Positions 37,937 to 46,248 of a stretch of 64,000 nt of DNA are shown here, piece after piece. The notes under the pieces were generated by a model. The model was not told the origin of the DNA and did no database searches. It was given only the letters and a program-made list of their open reading frames with translations. A program made the translations under genes and the position numbers. The DNA comes from Colwellia polaris (GTDB lineage Bacteria > Pseudomonadota > Gammaproteobacteria > Enterobacterales > Alteromonadaceae): positions 62,001-126,000 of the forward strand of contig NZ_NBOE01000006.1 of the NCBI RefSeq assembly GCF_002104515.1. The letters are read 5' to 3'. Position 1 is the stretch's first letter. Each line of letters opens with the position of its first letter.

Positions 37937-39445
37937 TTAAAGATTATATTCAACTTTTAAAAATAAGTTTGCTTGTTTTTTATCTTTAATGTCATTTTCA
38001 AATGTAGATCGACTGAGGTCTAAACCCAAGGTGTATCGCCAGTTTTTATAACTATGTTGAACCTTAGTCGATACCATGATCAAGTCTTCAGCCACTTCTG
38101 TAAGCGGATTACCAATAATATTATTCCCTGGTGCTTTATCATTGTTATCTGTATTCAGTTGTAAGTGACGAATTTTGCTCGTTACATTTGTATTTTGATC
38201 AATGGTAGAAATAAAACCTAAAACCACGCTCGTTGCATCATTATCGTATAAGTTACCTAAGGTTCTTTGCTGGTAACGCATGCCTGTTTGATAAATATGA
38301 TGCTCATAGTAGCAATTACCAATACTGCTATTATTCGTATCTGTGCAATCAGCGTAGGTGTCGGTATATTCTAAGTAAACCTTTGTATGAGCTGAAAAAA
38401 TCTTTAAGTCAGTATCAATACCTACTTGCACTTTGGGTTCTGTTAAAAAGCTTAATGAAGAGCCACTGTTATCACCGTCTTCTGCAAAATATTGGCCATA
38501 CAAACCCACAGGGGTATTTAGTACGTTGAATGAGTAACGTAAATCGTACCCTGCTTGTTGATTACCCGGTTCGTTTTCTTTATTTACGCCGCAATCAAGT
38601 CCTGAAGCGCCACAATTGTCTTTGCCTAATAATACATCGAAAAAAGTGCTTAAGCTTTTTGAACGGCCTTTACCGCCAAACTGTGCTAAACGAGTAATGC
38701 CAACCTCTAAACCGTCGAACGGCTGAAAATTTAACCTGAAGCCCCACAACAGCGTGTCATCAATAACGCGTTTATCGTCCATAACGCCCATAAATGAAGT
38801 TACGGTCCAAGGGATTTCAATTTCAGTGAATGGAATTTCTAAAGGTATTGCTGACCTGCGGGATATTGAAAGCGCTGGAATAGGCCTAGCGTTATTAGTT
38901 AAGCTTAAGTTGCTATCCCAGCCTGGGCCCCACCATCTATCTTGCTTACCAAGTGAGACCACCCAATTACCAATAAAGCCTGCAACATAACTACCATCAA
39001 ATCGTGTTTTGTCATTATCTTCTGGAGAAAACGTATAATTGGTAGAAAGACCAAAAGCAAACGAGTCTGTCATATGACTTGTTTGGATTTTTATATTGTT
39101 TTTGTCTCTAAAGTCCTCGCCAAAACTTGTAAAACGTTTGTCTTTATTGGCAATGTTAAGCTCTAATTTTTTGCTGTTATTTTTTGCCATTCGAAATTGA
39201 TGATTTACATAATCAAAGGCTTGTTTTTCCGAGCTATTTAAAGAAGAGTAATCAACATGCTTTAAGTCACGCCCAATATCGAGCCACATTAATGGAAATG
39301 TAGTAACGGGTGTTTTTATGTGGCCTGCATCAGCAAGTTGTTGAATACTTGATCTAAGATAAATATTTGATGTATCAATCCAAGGTTCTGCAGACGTGAA
39401 AAAGCAAAACAAAAATAGCGTGTAAGATAATTTATGTAATTTCAA
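37937..39445 (-). CDS. Capsule-assembly Wzi-family outer-membrane protein
   Basis: 502 residues with a signal peptide (LHKLSYTLFLFCFFTSA). The mature N-terminus has the helical segment LRSSIQQLADAGHIKTPVTTFPLMWLDIG, usual in Wzi-like barrels, followed by alternating strands and a motif region VVSLGKQDRWWGPGWDSNLSLTNNARPIPALSISR that is diagnostic of the family (PF14052). It ends in the aromatic-x-Asn-Leu of an outer-membrane barrel (VEYNL). E. coli Wzi anchors group 1 capsule at the surface; here the bound polymer is unknown. Confidence 0.88.
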   Translation of the reverse strand: MKLHKLSYTLFLFCFFTSAEPWIDTSNIYLRSSIQQLADAGHIKTPVTTFPLMWLDIGRDLKHVDYSSLNSSEKQAFDYVNHQFRMAKNNSKKLELNIANKDKRFTSFGEDFRDKNNIKIQTSHMTDSFAFGLSTNYTFSPEDNDKTRFDGSYVAGFIGNWVVSLGKQDRWWGPGWDSNLSLTNNARPIPALSISRRSAIPLEIPFTEIEIPWTVTSFMGVMDDKRVIDDTLLWGFRLNFQPFDGLEVGITRLAQFGGKGRSKSLSTFFDVLLGKDNCGASGLDCGVNKENEPGNQQAGYDLRYSFNVLNTPVGLYGQYFAEDGDNSGSSLSFLTEPKVQVGIDTDLKIFSAHTKVYLEYTDTYADCTDTNNSSIGNCYYEHHIYQTGMRYQQRTLGNLYDNDATSVVLGFISTIDQNTNVTSKIRHLQLNTDNNDKAPGNNIIGNPLTEVAEDLIMVSTKVQHSYKNWRYTLGLDLSRSTFENDIKDKKQANLFLKVEYNL

Positions 39446-39505
39446 AATAAGATTTTCAGTTCTTTAAGTGATATTTAGCCTAACTTTTAAATTCTAATTT
39501 AAAAG

Positions 39506-40105
39506 TTAGCCCCAGTTTTCCATACTAGATTTACGTTTTGAAAATAAACGCGGTAAGATCAAACCAAATAGTAAACCAATACCTAAGACGATTGCGCCAT
39601 TAAAAAACCATTGTTTTTTAATACTAGTGTCTTGATTTTTCAATTGTGATTTTGTTTGTGTTAAGTCCATGTTGAGTGCAGAAATGCTGTTTTGTAGATC
39701 ACTGCGTTCAGACTTTAATGTGTCAATTTCTAAAATGGCATCATTAAGTTGCTGAGTCATGTCACTTTTGCCTGATTGAAAACTAGCGAGTTTTTCATTT
39801 AAGTCAGCGATAACATAACGCATGCCTGGTTTGGTTGAAACATGCTTGCTTTCGATCCAACCTATTCGGTCTTTATCAGTAATGATTTCGCTGTAATCAT
39901 TATTTGAATTGCCAGTTAACTCTACTTTTTCACCAGAATTAACAGTACCTTGTATGCGATAATTTTTGCCAGCACCGGTATGCATATAAACAATTAAATC
40001 TTCAGAGATATAGCCAGCCGTGGACGATGAGTCGGCCTCTTCGGCGAAAGAAAATAAAGGGGTTAAAAATAGTAGAGTAACGAATGTTTTTTTTATGTTC
40101 ATCAT
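39506..40105 (-). CDS. ygiM: SH3-domain protein YgiM (TIGR04211 family)
   Basis: 199 residues: signal peptide (ending FAEEA), a bacterial SH3 domain (about 25-95, YISEDLIVYMHTGAGKNYRIQGTVNSGEKVEL), a coiled coil (about 105-165, LNDAILEIDTLKSERSDLQNSIS), a C-terminal membrane helix (about 169-188) and a basic tail. It is thus anchored in the inner membrane with the SH3 domain in the periplasm. The function is poorly defined. It is divergent from ygiF, its usual E. coli neighbour, which supports the assignment. Confidence 0.86.
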   Translation of the reverse strand: MMNIKKTFVTLLFLTPLFSFAEEADSSSTAGYISEDLIVYMHTGAGKNYRIQGTVNSGEKVELTGNSNNDYSEIITDKDRIGWIESKHVSTKPGMRYVIADLNEKLASFQSGKSDMTQQLNDAILEIDTLKSERSDLQNSISALNMDLTQTKSQLKNQDTSIKKQWFFNGAIVLGIGLLFGLILPRLFSKRKSSMENWG

Positions 40106-40312
40106 GAAATAACCAATAGCGCCATTTTAAACAGAGAATGGCAAAGATAGTAGGACTTTGCAGGAGTGATAGCAAGTGATAGCGCCTAGATTTCTAAGAT
40201 TTTTGCTATAAAATAACAATCATGTAAGATTGAGACTATTATTTGCTGTAAATGTGCAAAAATTTTGTAACTGCAGTTAATAAGCTTGATTTATAACTAC
40301 TATTGGAAAAGT

Positions 40313-41824
40313 ATGACAACCGAAATAGAGCTTAAATATTTAGTTTTAGGCGATAACACCGAAGAAAAAATCAACCAAGCCTTAAATCGTGAAAACATTC
40401 AATTTAGCTATCAGGAAAAGCAATTAGCTAATTGTTATTTTGATACGCCAGATCTTAATTTACGTCATCACGATATGGGTTTAAGAGTTCGCCGCAACAA
40501 TGACCATATCGAGCAAACGATTAAAACTGCTGGGCAAGTTGTTGGTGGTTTACATAGTCGACCTGAATACAATGTTGATATCGTAAGTGAATTTCCAATA
40601 CTATCGCTTTTTCCCAATGAAATTTGGCATCAAAGCCAATCGGTTAGCACTATTCAGCGAGACTTGGTAGCCTTGTTCGACACCAACTTTAAACGTTGTA
40701 CTTGGTTAATTAGCGATTCAGTAGGTAACGTAGTTGAGCTCGCTTTTGATCAAGGGGAAATTACTAGTTCAGAAAATAAAAAGGTTATTCATGAGCTTGA
40801 GTTTGAACTGGTTGAAGGAGACAAGTCCGCACTTTTTAATCTAGCCAGACTATTATTTGATGTACTTGCACTACGACCAGGCATAAAGAGTAAGGCTGCA
40901 CGTGGTTATTCGCTTTGGAAAAAACAGCCAGAGAGTACCCAAACTCAACAATCAAATTATATTTGTGAAAATCGTCGCGACTCTATTGCTGCTGCTTTTA
41001 CTAATGGACTAAGTCTTAGCCTTACTGGCTTACAAAAAGGTATTGAACGTTATTTACTTGCCCCTAGTTTACAGGCATTAATACAGATCAAAGCTGATTT
41101 GGCAACATTGCGTCATGGTTTTTGGTTATTCGAAGAGTACTTATCAGCACAAGAGTTGCTTGTTAGAGACGAATTAAGCCACTTTATCCATTTATTAGCA
41201 TGGGTTGATAACGCTATACATTTGCAAGAGCTAACAAATAAAACAGGAAATTATCGAAAAAAGTTAGAATTTAGTCAGCAACTTATCGAACAGTTAAGAA
41301 TTGAAAAACGCCTCTTCCCAAGCAATGAAGATATTTCTCAGCTTTTACATAGTAGCCGATTTAATCAGTTACAACTTTCGATTCTTGAGCTTTTTTTAAC
41401 GCGCAGTCAGCAACACAATACAACAAATGAAGTTTCAGATGATGCGTTACTTAAGTTTGCTCAAGATAAAATAGAGTTCAGTTTAAGTGAACTAAGTGTG
41501 CAGATGAAAAACACCTCGAGTTTACAGAGTCAGCAGTACCTAGAATTAAGTAAACCGCTTTATCGAAGTTCATTAACCGGTACTTGGCTTGCTGGCTTAT
41601 TTGAAAACGAATTACGTGATAAGTTTCGCCACCCTTGGCTAGATTTACAGCAAGGTATTACAGAGTTACATTCTTTATGGATTATTCAGCTGCAATTAGA
41701 AAAACTAGATAATCCACCTAAAAAAATGGTTCAGTGGCAAAATAGCAAGGTTGACAGTTTACTTATCGCATTAAATCATACGAAAGCTATTGCAGTTACT
41801 ATGCCTCCTTATTGGTATGAATAA
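40313..41824 (+). CDS. ygiF: Inorganic triphosphatase YgiF (CYTH-CHAD)
   Basis: 503 residues from the ATG at 40313 (MTTEIELKYLVL); nine further in-frame codons upstream are unlikely to be used. The CYTH domain (about 1-200) shows the EIELK signature, the basic RVRR strand, GGLHSRPEYN and HELEFELVEGD, with the acidic and basic tunnel residues expected for triphosphate hydrolysis. The CHAD domain (about 215-500) is helical; its His/Arg residues bind polyphosphate in the family. It hydrolyses tripolyphosphate to pyrophosphate and phosphate, a possible link with the phosphate genes, though regulation by PhoB is not visible here. Confidence 0.9.
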   Translation: MTTEIELKYLVLGDNTEEKINQALNRENIQFSYQEKQLANCYFDTPDLNLRHHDMGLRVRRNNDHIEQTIKTAGQVVGGLHSRPEYNVDIVSEFPILSLFPNEIWHQSQSVSTIQRDLVALFDTNFKRCTWLISDSVGNVVELAFDQGEITSSENKKVIHELEFELVEGDKSALFNLARLLFDVLALRPGIKSKAARGYSLWKKQPESTQTQQSNYICENRRDSIAAAFTNGLSLSLTGLQKGIERYLLAPSLQALIQIKADLATLRHGFWLFEEYLSAQELLVRDELSHFIHLLAWVDNAIHLQELTNKTGNYRKKLEFSQQLIEQLRIEKRLFPSNEDISQLLHSSRFNQLQLSILELFLTRSQQHNTTNEVSDDALLKFAQDKIEFSLSELSVQMKNTSSLQSQQYLELSKPLYRSSLTGTWLAGLFENELRDKFRHPWLDLQQGITELHSLWIIQLQLEKLDNPPKKMVQWQNSKVDSLLIALNHTKAIAVTMPPYWYE

Positions 41825-41848
41825 ATAAGCACTCTGTTCTTAACGTGC

Positions 41849-41889
41849 TGTGAGTTAATAGCATCTGGGTAATGAGCCATTAACTCACA
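41849..41889. repeat. 11-bp inverted repeat upstream of the L,D-transpeptidase
   Basis: TGTGAGTTAAT (41849-41859) and ATTAACTCACA (41879-41889), perfect, with a 19-bp spacer. It has no T run, so an operator or 5' UTR hairpin is more likely than a terminator. Confidence 0.55.
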
Positions 41890-41922
41890 TAAGCTAACCT
41901 GAAAAGTGATTGTTGTAATCTT

Positions 41923-42843
41923 ATGTCAAATATATTGATAAATACCTTTGCGCGTAAACTGTTTATGTTTGTTTTTACACTTAATTCAATCTCATTTTTA
42001 AGTTATGCAAAAACTTATAGTTTACCTCAGGCAGGCTCCAGGCTAATTGGAGAAAAGCAATATCATGTGGTTGTCAAAGGTGACTACTTTCAACTTATTG
42101 CCGAAAAGTATGATGTTGGTTTTCTCGCCTTAATGGCCGCTAACCCCGGTATTGACCCATTTTTACCTACAGTGGGACATCAGTTAGTTATACCAAGCCA
42201 AATGTTGTTACCTTTTGGTAAACGTGAAGGCATTGTAATTAACCTGCCTGAATTACGCTTGTATTATTTCCCTGAAAATAGCGACAAGGTACATGTTTTC
42301 CCTGTAGGTATTGGTAGGGAAGGCTTAGCAACACCAAAAACAACTAGTTATATAAGCGAAAAGCGAAAAAATCCCATTTGGCGGCCGACTAACGAAATGA
42401 AAGCACGATATTTTGCAGAGCATGGTAAGCAACTCGCTAATGAAGTGCCTGCGGGGCCGAATAATCCGTTTGGTAAATATGCCATGCGATTAGGCACTAG
42501 TGTTTACTTGTTACACGGTTCTAATCAGCGTTTTGGAATAGGAATGCGTGCCAGTTCAGGCTGTATTCGTTTATATGACGATGATATTGAGTGGTTATTT
42601 CAACATGTTGCCATTAATACTCCTGTAAAAATTATTGAGCAAACAATAAAGTTATCTTATGAACCAGGAAAAAAGTTGCTAGAAGTACATAGTCCTTTAA
42701 CGAGAGAAGATGGTGAAGAAAGAGTAGCTGAAATCACCGATAATATTAGTCATTTTGTAGGCGATTTAGCTGAAAATAAAAAAATGTTAATTGAACAAGT
42801 CGCTAACCCGCAAGGATTGGTAACTGAATTATATACACGCTAA
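41923..42843 (+). CDS. L,D-transpeptidase (LysM + YkuD), ErfK/YbiS type
   Basis: 306 residues: signal peptide (to about A29), LysM-like peptidoglycan-binding module (about 45-93, YHVVVKGDYFQLIAEKYDVG), then the YkuD catalytic domain (about 100-245). The active site reads LLHGSNQRFGIGMRASSGCIRLYDDD, with nucleophile Cys214, the upstream His, and the following Arg. It resembles the E. coli group that crosslinks Lpp to meso-diaminopimelate. The Lpp-like lipoprotein gene lies just 94 bp away in convergent orientation, which supports the same job here. Confidence 0.9.
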   Translation: MSNILINTFARKLFMFVFTLNSISFLSYAKTYSLPQAGSRLIGEKQYHVVVKGDYFQLIAEKYDVGFLALMAANPGIDPFLPTVGHQLVIPSQMLLPFGKREGIVINLPELRLYYFPENSDKVHVFPVGIGREGLATPKTTSYISEKRKNPIWRPTNEMKARYFAEHGKQLANEVPAGPNNPFGKYAMRLGTSVYLLHGSNQRFGIGMRASSGCIRLYDDDIEWLFQHVAINTPVKIIEQTIKLSYEPGKKLLEVHSPLTREDGEERVAEITDNISHFVGDLAENKKMLIEQVANPQGLVTELYTR

Positions 42844-42862
42844 ATATCGCTGCAAAAACAAT

Positions 42863-42893
42863 AAAACACCAAACAAAGTTTAGTGTTTTATTT
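42863..42893. terminator. Bidirectional terminator between L,D-transpeptidase and lpp-like gene
   Basis: AAAACACCAAAC pairs with GTTTAGTGTTTT (one mismatch) around AAA, with A and T runs on the two sides. Confidence 0.75.
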
Positions 42894-42936
42894 ATGCTCA
42901 TATACAATATTTAGTAACTATAAATAGTCGCTTAAA

Positions 42937-43197
42937 TTATTTTTTGTAACTCGCCACTACATTATCAATGCGTTCATTGGTATCTTTCACCGCTTGATTA
43001 GTTTTTTCTTGCGCCATACCTAATGCGTTTACTTCGCCAGATACTGCTTTTGTTTTAGCAGATAAGCTATTAACTTTATTAGTTAAATTATCAATTTTTT
43101 GATTTAATTGCGAAATATTTGCTTCTAAGGCAGTGTTGTTTGCACAACCGCTAATAATGGCAACAATGGCTACGAGTGTTAATTTTTTTAATATCAT
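42937..43197 (-). CDS. lpp: Murein lipoprotein Lpp-like
   Basis: 86 residues. The lipoprotein signal ends ISGC, lipidated at Cys18. The mature part is one continuous heptad coiled coil (ALEANISQLNQKIDNLTNKV) with Leu/Val/Ile at a and d positions, as in the Lpp trimer. The C-terminus is YKK, giving the Lys whose side chain is attached to peptidoglycan in E. coli. It is slightly longer than E. coli Lpp (78). The neighbouring L,D-transpeptidase is the obvious crosslinking enzyme. Clear Lpp relatives with terminal Lys are less common outside enterics, so the assignment rests on architecture and context. Confidence 0.82.
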   Translation of the reverse strand: MILKKLTLVAIVAIISGCANNTALEANISQLNQKIDNLTNKVNSLSAKTKAVSGEVNALGMAQEKTNQAVKDTNERIDNVVASYKK

Positions 43198-43420
43198 AAA
43201 GAGATCCCTGTATTTCTATTAAATTAATATGCTAAGAGTGGTCAGGTTTCAGTATGGCACAAAAATAGTACGGTTTAAAATAGCAACTAGCTTGCAAGAG
43301 TTTGTAACTCGACACTTTAGTCGGAGCAAGCACTAACATTGAACAACAATTATTAGTAGAAACGTTGTATTAGGTATTAGCACTCTTGTTGGGTATTATT
43401 GTATTTGGGGGCAAGGTAGA

Positions 43421-43909
43421 TTATTTATCGAGGGATTTTGTCAGTGCCTCTAACTTTTCTTCTAAGGCTAAAAGCTTTTTCGCCATTTCTGTATTTTGAG
43501 CAATAATTTGTGAGTTCTGCATTCTAAGCTCGCGATTTTTAATGTTGGTATCGGCAAAGCCAAATATTTTATTAACAAATACTGCTCCTATTCCACCTAA
43601 TATGCCTACGCCTAAAATAAACATAACAAAAACGCACGTTCGACCGATCAGAGTAATAGGATAAACATCACCGAAGCCAATGGTAGTTGCAGACATGACC
43701 ATTAGCCAAATAGCATCGCTGTAAGTTTGAATTGGCGAAGCTTCAAGACCTACTTCTGCTTGATAAGTAAAGTAGCCTAGTGAAATGTTTAATGTTAAGA
43801 ATAAGAGTAAAGATATAGTGCCAATAAAACCGTAGTTATAATTTTTCACTCCAAAGTCATCTATGCTGTATAAATGAGTTTTTTCCATGGCTTTTTGTAC
43901 GACTATCAT
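43421..43909 (-). CDS. Two-helix potassium channel
   Basis: 162 residues: helix 1 (about 28-49), pore loop with selectivity filter TTIGFGD (75-81), helix 2 (about 88-116), then a cytoplasmic coiled coil (about 122-160, KKLLALEEKLEALTKSL). It lacks a voltage sensor and an RCK domain. The filter is the K+ type, with Ile and Phe at the Val and Tyr positions. It is last in the yjfI-J-K unit, 55 bp after the RHH-like gene. K+ channels recur in clusters with PspA, DUF350 and aminopropyltransferases, suggesting ion control in the same envelope response. Confidence 0.88.
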   Translation of the reverse strand: MIVVQKAMEKTHLYSIDDFGVKNYNYGFIGTISLLLFLTLNISLGYFTYQAEVGLEASPIQTYSDAIWLMVMSATTIGFGDVYPITLIGRTCVFVMFILGVGILGGIGAVFVNKIFGFADTNIKNRELRMQNSQIIAQNTEMAKKLLALEEKLEALTKSLDK

Positions 43910-43964
43910 TGCAATCTCTACGTTATTTTATTTAATAGAATTGACCGTTAAGTTGAGTAGCACT

Positions 43965-44294
43965 TTACTCATCCGGTGTATGATCAACATAATTAATTAA
44001 ATCATCCATCAATTTTTTTTTAATTTCAAGTTGTTGTTCAGCAGACAGACCATATTTTTCAGCAAGTAGTACATAATCTTCACCCGATAAACTAACCGTT
44101 AACCTTGGGCGTTTAGGACGTTTATTGGTTGGCAAACCTAGAATATCTCTGATTTGTTCAGAAGGGCTAATACCTGCCTTTAGCGCTTTTTGTCGAATGG
44201 CGAGTTGAATCTTTTCGTCCATATCAAAAGCAACTTGTACCGCTTTAACTGCTTTAACTGATGACTGCCATTTCTCTGGGATTTTTCGTGACAT
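43965..44294 (-). CDS. Small protein with two ribbon-helix-helix-like units, candidate cluster regulator
   Basis: 109 residues; I do not recognise a named family. Residues 18-52 read as a strand (VQVAFDMD), a helix (EKIQLAIRQKALKAG) and a second helix (SPSEQIRDIL), the RHH pattern. Residues 63-103 repeat it: strand RLTVSLS, helix GEDYVLLAEKYG, helix SAEQQLEIKKKLMDDLI. The linker (NKRPKRP) is basic. Two RHH units in one chain could form an intramolecular DNA-binding dimer. The start is 2 bp after the YjfK-like stop, so it is translated with it. The shared palindromes upstream of both units are natural target candidates. The fold is an inference from pattern only. Confidence 0.6.
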   Translation of the reverse strand: MSRKIPEKWQSSVKAVKAVQVAFDMDEKIQLAIRQKALKAGISPSEQIRDILGLPTNKRPKRPRLTVSLSGEDYVLLAEKYGLSAEQQLEIKKKLMDDLINYVDHTPDE

Positions 44295-44296
44295 AA

Positions 44297-44935
44297 TTAG
44301 CTCCCTGGATACATGTCCACAATATCTGTGGTAGGTCTAAAAAGGGTCAAAAATACTTCAGTGTCGCCATCTTGCCAAACTTCAATGTCTACACCTTTGT
44401 CTTGATCTTCGTTAAACAATGCATAAAGTTCAAACTGCTCGCCACTGTCTTTGCCTTCATAAGCAGAAAGAGCATCTGTTCTATAATCTTTGCGATGGAA
44501 GTACCCAACTTCAGCGTAGCTACTTTGTTGATATGCTTCGCTACTCCAGCCTGATGTGGTGTCATTGTCAGCAAGGCGGGTTAATTGTGCCTCACCGGGT
44601 TCATCGAAGACTTCAGCGAATTGCTCTAGATCAAACAAGGTTTCTACATCTTGATGTAATATTTTCAGAGAGAATTTTAAGTAAGTTTTATCGTCTATAT
44701 CTAACGTTAAGTATAATTCTAGTTCATTATTGCCTTTAAGTACCCACTCTGCTTGAGTTTTATGCTCAAATTCGTAGCTATTTACGGCGCTAACTTGAAA
44801 CTCTTGTGCTCGTAATGCGCTGGGTAAACCAAAGCTGTCTGACATAACAATAATATCACCTAAGGTAAGATCTTTTACATTATTGAGTTTGCGCTCTGGT
44901 GTTGGTTTTTTGAATATATTTTTGAAAAAACTCAC
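44297..44935 (-). CDS. YjfK-like protein (DUF2491 or DUF4178 type)
   Basis: 212 residues, soluble, acidic (a theoretical low pI is evident from the many Asp and Glu). The N-terminal patch MSFFKNIFKK is basic/aromatic and could touch membrane. The core LTLGDIIVMSDSFGLPSALRAQEFQVSAVNSYEFEHKTQ and EWVLKGNNELELYLTLDIDD is beta-rich. Its place next to yjfJ and yjfI equals that of E. coli yjfK (DUF2491); DUF4178, found in similar PspA/aminopropyltransferase clusters, is the alternative. The function is unknown. A terminator-like hairpin separates it from yjfJ. Confidence 0.62.
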   Translation of the reverse strand: MSFFKNIFKKPTPERKLNNVKDLTLGDIIVMSDSFGLPSALRAQEFQVSAVNSYEFEHKTQAEWVLKGNNELELYLTLDIDDKTYLKFSLKILHQDVETLFDLEQFAEVFDEPGEAQLTRLADNDTTSGWSSEAYQQSSYAEVGYFHRKDYRTDALSAYEGKDSGEQFELYALFNEDQDKGVDIEVWQDGDTEVFLTLFRPTTDIVDMYPGS

Positions 44936-44979
44936 TTTGTGCTCCGAATTTTTGGCAGATAGTTGAGCTAAATAAAGCT

Positions 44980-45013
44980 AAAAAACCGCTTTGCATCATA
45001 GATACAAAGCGGT
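44980..45013 (-). terminator. Terminator inside the operon, between yjfJ and yjfK-like gene
   Basis: On the minus strand ACCGCTTTG (45013-45005) pairs perfectly with CAAAGCGGT (44993-44985) around an 11-nt loop, followed by TTTTTT. It would reduce transcription of the YjfK-like, RHH-like and channel genes relative to yjfI-yjfJ. Confidence 0.8.
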
Positions 45014-45029
45014 AAATCAAATTGTTGAT

Positions 45030-45719
45030 TTATTTTTGCTTGGCTTTTAAGCGCTCTAGTACTGAATTAGCGCTGTTATCACTAGCACCAATACCTGCTT
45101 CTTTTAGCTTAGCTTCTAACGATGTATCTGAGTTTTCAGACTCTAATACTTCGGCAGCTTTCATGCGATCATCAAACTTCTGTTGTTTAGCTTTAATGCG
45201 TTCTAACGAGTCTTTAGCATTTAATAACTTTGAGTTACTTGATGAGAAGTTATCCGTAATGGCTGAAGTTGCTTTTTGTACGCTTTCTGTGGTTTTAACC
45301 ATAGATAATTGGCGCTTATACTCAGCCACTTGGCGTTCGCTCTTTTTAACTAGCTCTTTTAAACGCTCAGCATTACCTTGAAAACTATCAAGTGCTTGTT
45401 GCTGTGTTGTAAGCTCATTCTCTAGCGTAGAAATTTTTTCAGCTACTGCTAATGCAAGTGCTTCATCACCTTTTTCTAAGGCTTGAACAGCATAACCTTC
45501 ATGTTCAGTAATTTCGCGCTTAATGCGTTCAACGTCACGGCTAGATGACATTTGTTGTGCCATAACACCGGTTAAATCACGTTTAGCTTTAGTTAAGTGA
45601 TTTTCTGCATCACGAATTTCTTGTTCAAAAATGCGAGTGGCATTTGAGTCAATAATTGATTCGCCAACTTCAGTTGCACCGCCGCGAATAGCGGTCATAA
45701 TTTTTTTAAATATACTCAT
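45030..45719 (-). CDS. PspA/IM30-family protein (YjfJ-like)
   Basis: 229 residues, almost wholly coiled coil. It opens with the PspA pattern MSIFKKIMTAIRGGATEVGESIIDSNATRIFEQEIRDAENHLTKAKRDL split over helices 0-1, followed by long heptad helices. PspA/IM30/Vipp1 proteins assemble into ESCRT-III-like rings or rods that protect the inner membrane. No pspB, pspC or pspF lies nearby, so it is the YjfJ branch rather than the classic phage-shock PspA. It starts 23 bp after the YjfI stop. Confidence 0.9.
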   Translation of the reverse strand: MSIFKKIMTAIRGGATEVGESIIDSNATRIFEQEIRDAENHLTKAKRDLTGVMAQQMSSSRDVERIKREITEHEGYAVQALEKGDEALALAVAEKISTLENELTTQQQALDSFQGNAERLKELVKKSERQVAEYKRQLSMVKTTESVQKATSAITDNFSSSNSKLLNAKDSLERIKAKQQKFDDRMKAAEVLESENSDTSLEAKLKEAGIGASDNSANSVLERLKAKQK

Positions 45720-45742
45720 AATAATACTCCTAAGGTGGCTGC

Positions 45743-46156
45743 TTAAATTAAGTAATCACTCATGTCGTCAATAATTTCTAGTGCATTGTTACTCAATACC
45801 GCTAGTTCGTGTTCTATGTCATTAAAAGTTGAGCTAATCGCTAGGGCGCCAAAAATGACATATTTATCACCGATTTTCGAAAATGAAGACAGCGGCATTG
45901 GAATGTTCATCTCTAGCATGCTTACGTGCATCTCATTGATTTTATCGGCTTTAACTTCTTCTTCACCCCAGAGGTAAGTAATGCAAAGAATTTGGTCATC
46001 TGTTACTGATACAAATATAGGCAGCTCTTCGCGACCAAATACAGATATTTGCAGTACATCTACTTCACCTGAAATAGGTTGGCAGTCAAAGGTCATACCT
46101 GTGTCCGAATCATCGGCCAAAGCATTTAAATAGTCAGCTATCTTATGAATATTCAT
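45743..46156 (-). CDS. YjfI-like protein (DUF2170)
   Basis: 137 residues from the ATG at 46156, chosen because GAGGAAG stands just before it; an in-frame ATG four codons earlier lacks an RBS. It is soluble, with blocks CQPISGEVDVLQISVFGREELPIFVSVTDDQILCITYLW and YVIFGALAISS, typical of DUF2170. E. coli yjfI also precedes a PspA-type yjfJ. The molecular function is unknown; the compact alpha/beta pattern resembles small chaperone-like or adaptor proteins, but this is conjecture. First gene of the unit that starts at the twin palindromes. Confidence 0.8.
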   Translation of the reverse strand: MNIHKIADYLNALADDSDTGMTFDCQPISGEVDVLQISVFGREELPIFVSVTDDQILCITYLWGEEEVKADKINEMHVSMLEMNIPMPLSSFSKIGDKYVIFGALAISSTFNDIEHELAVLSNNALEIIDDMSDYLI

Positions 46157-46210
46157 GTTCTTCCTCATGTTCTAATAAGTAGCGTAAAACCAATTAACTT
46201 GATTTTACTG

Positions 46211-46227
46211 ACGACATATTATGTCGT
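46211..46227. promoter_or_regulatory. Operator palindrome, copy 1
   Basis: ACGACATATTATGTCGT, a perfect 17-bp palindrome apart from the central base, 55 bp upstream of the yjfI-like start. The core GACATATTATGTC is shared with two other sites. Confidence 0.72.
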
Positions 46228-46248
46228 GTTGGGAGTAATTTAGCATTA

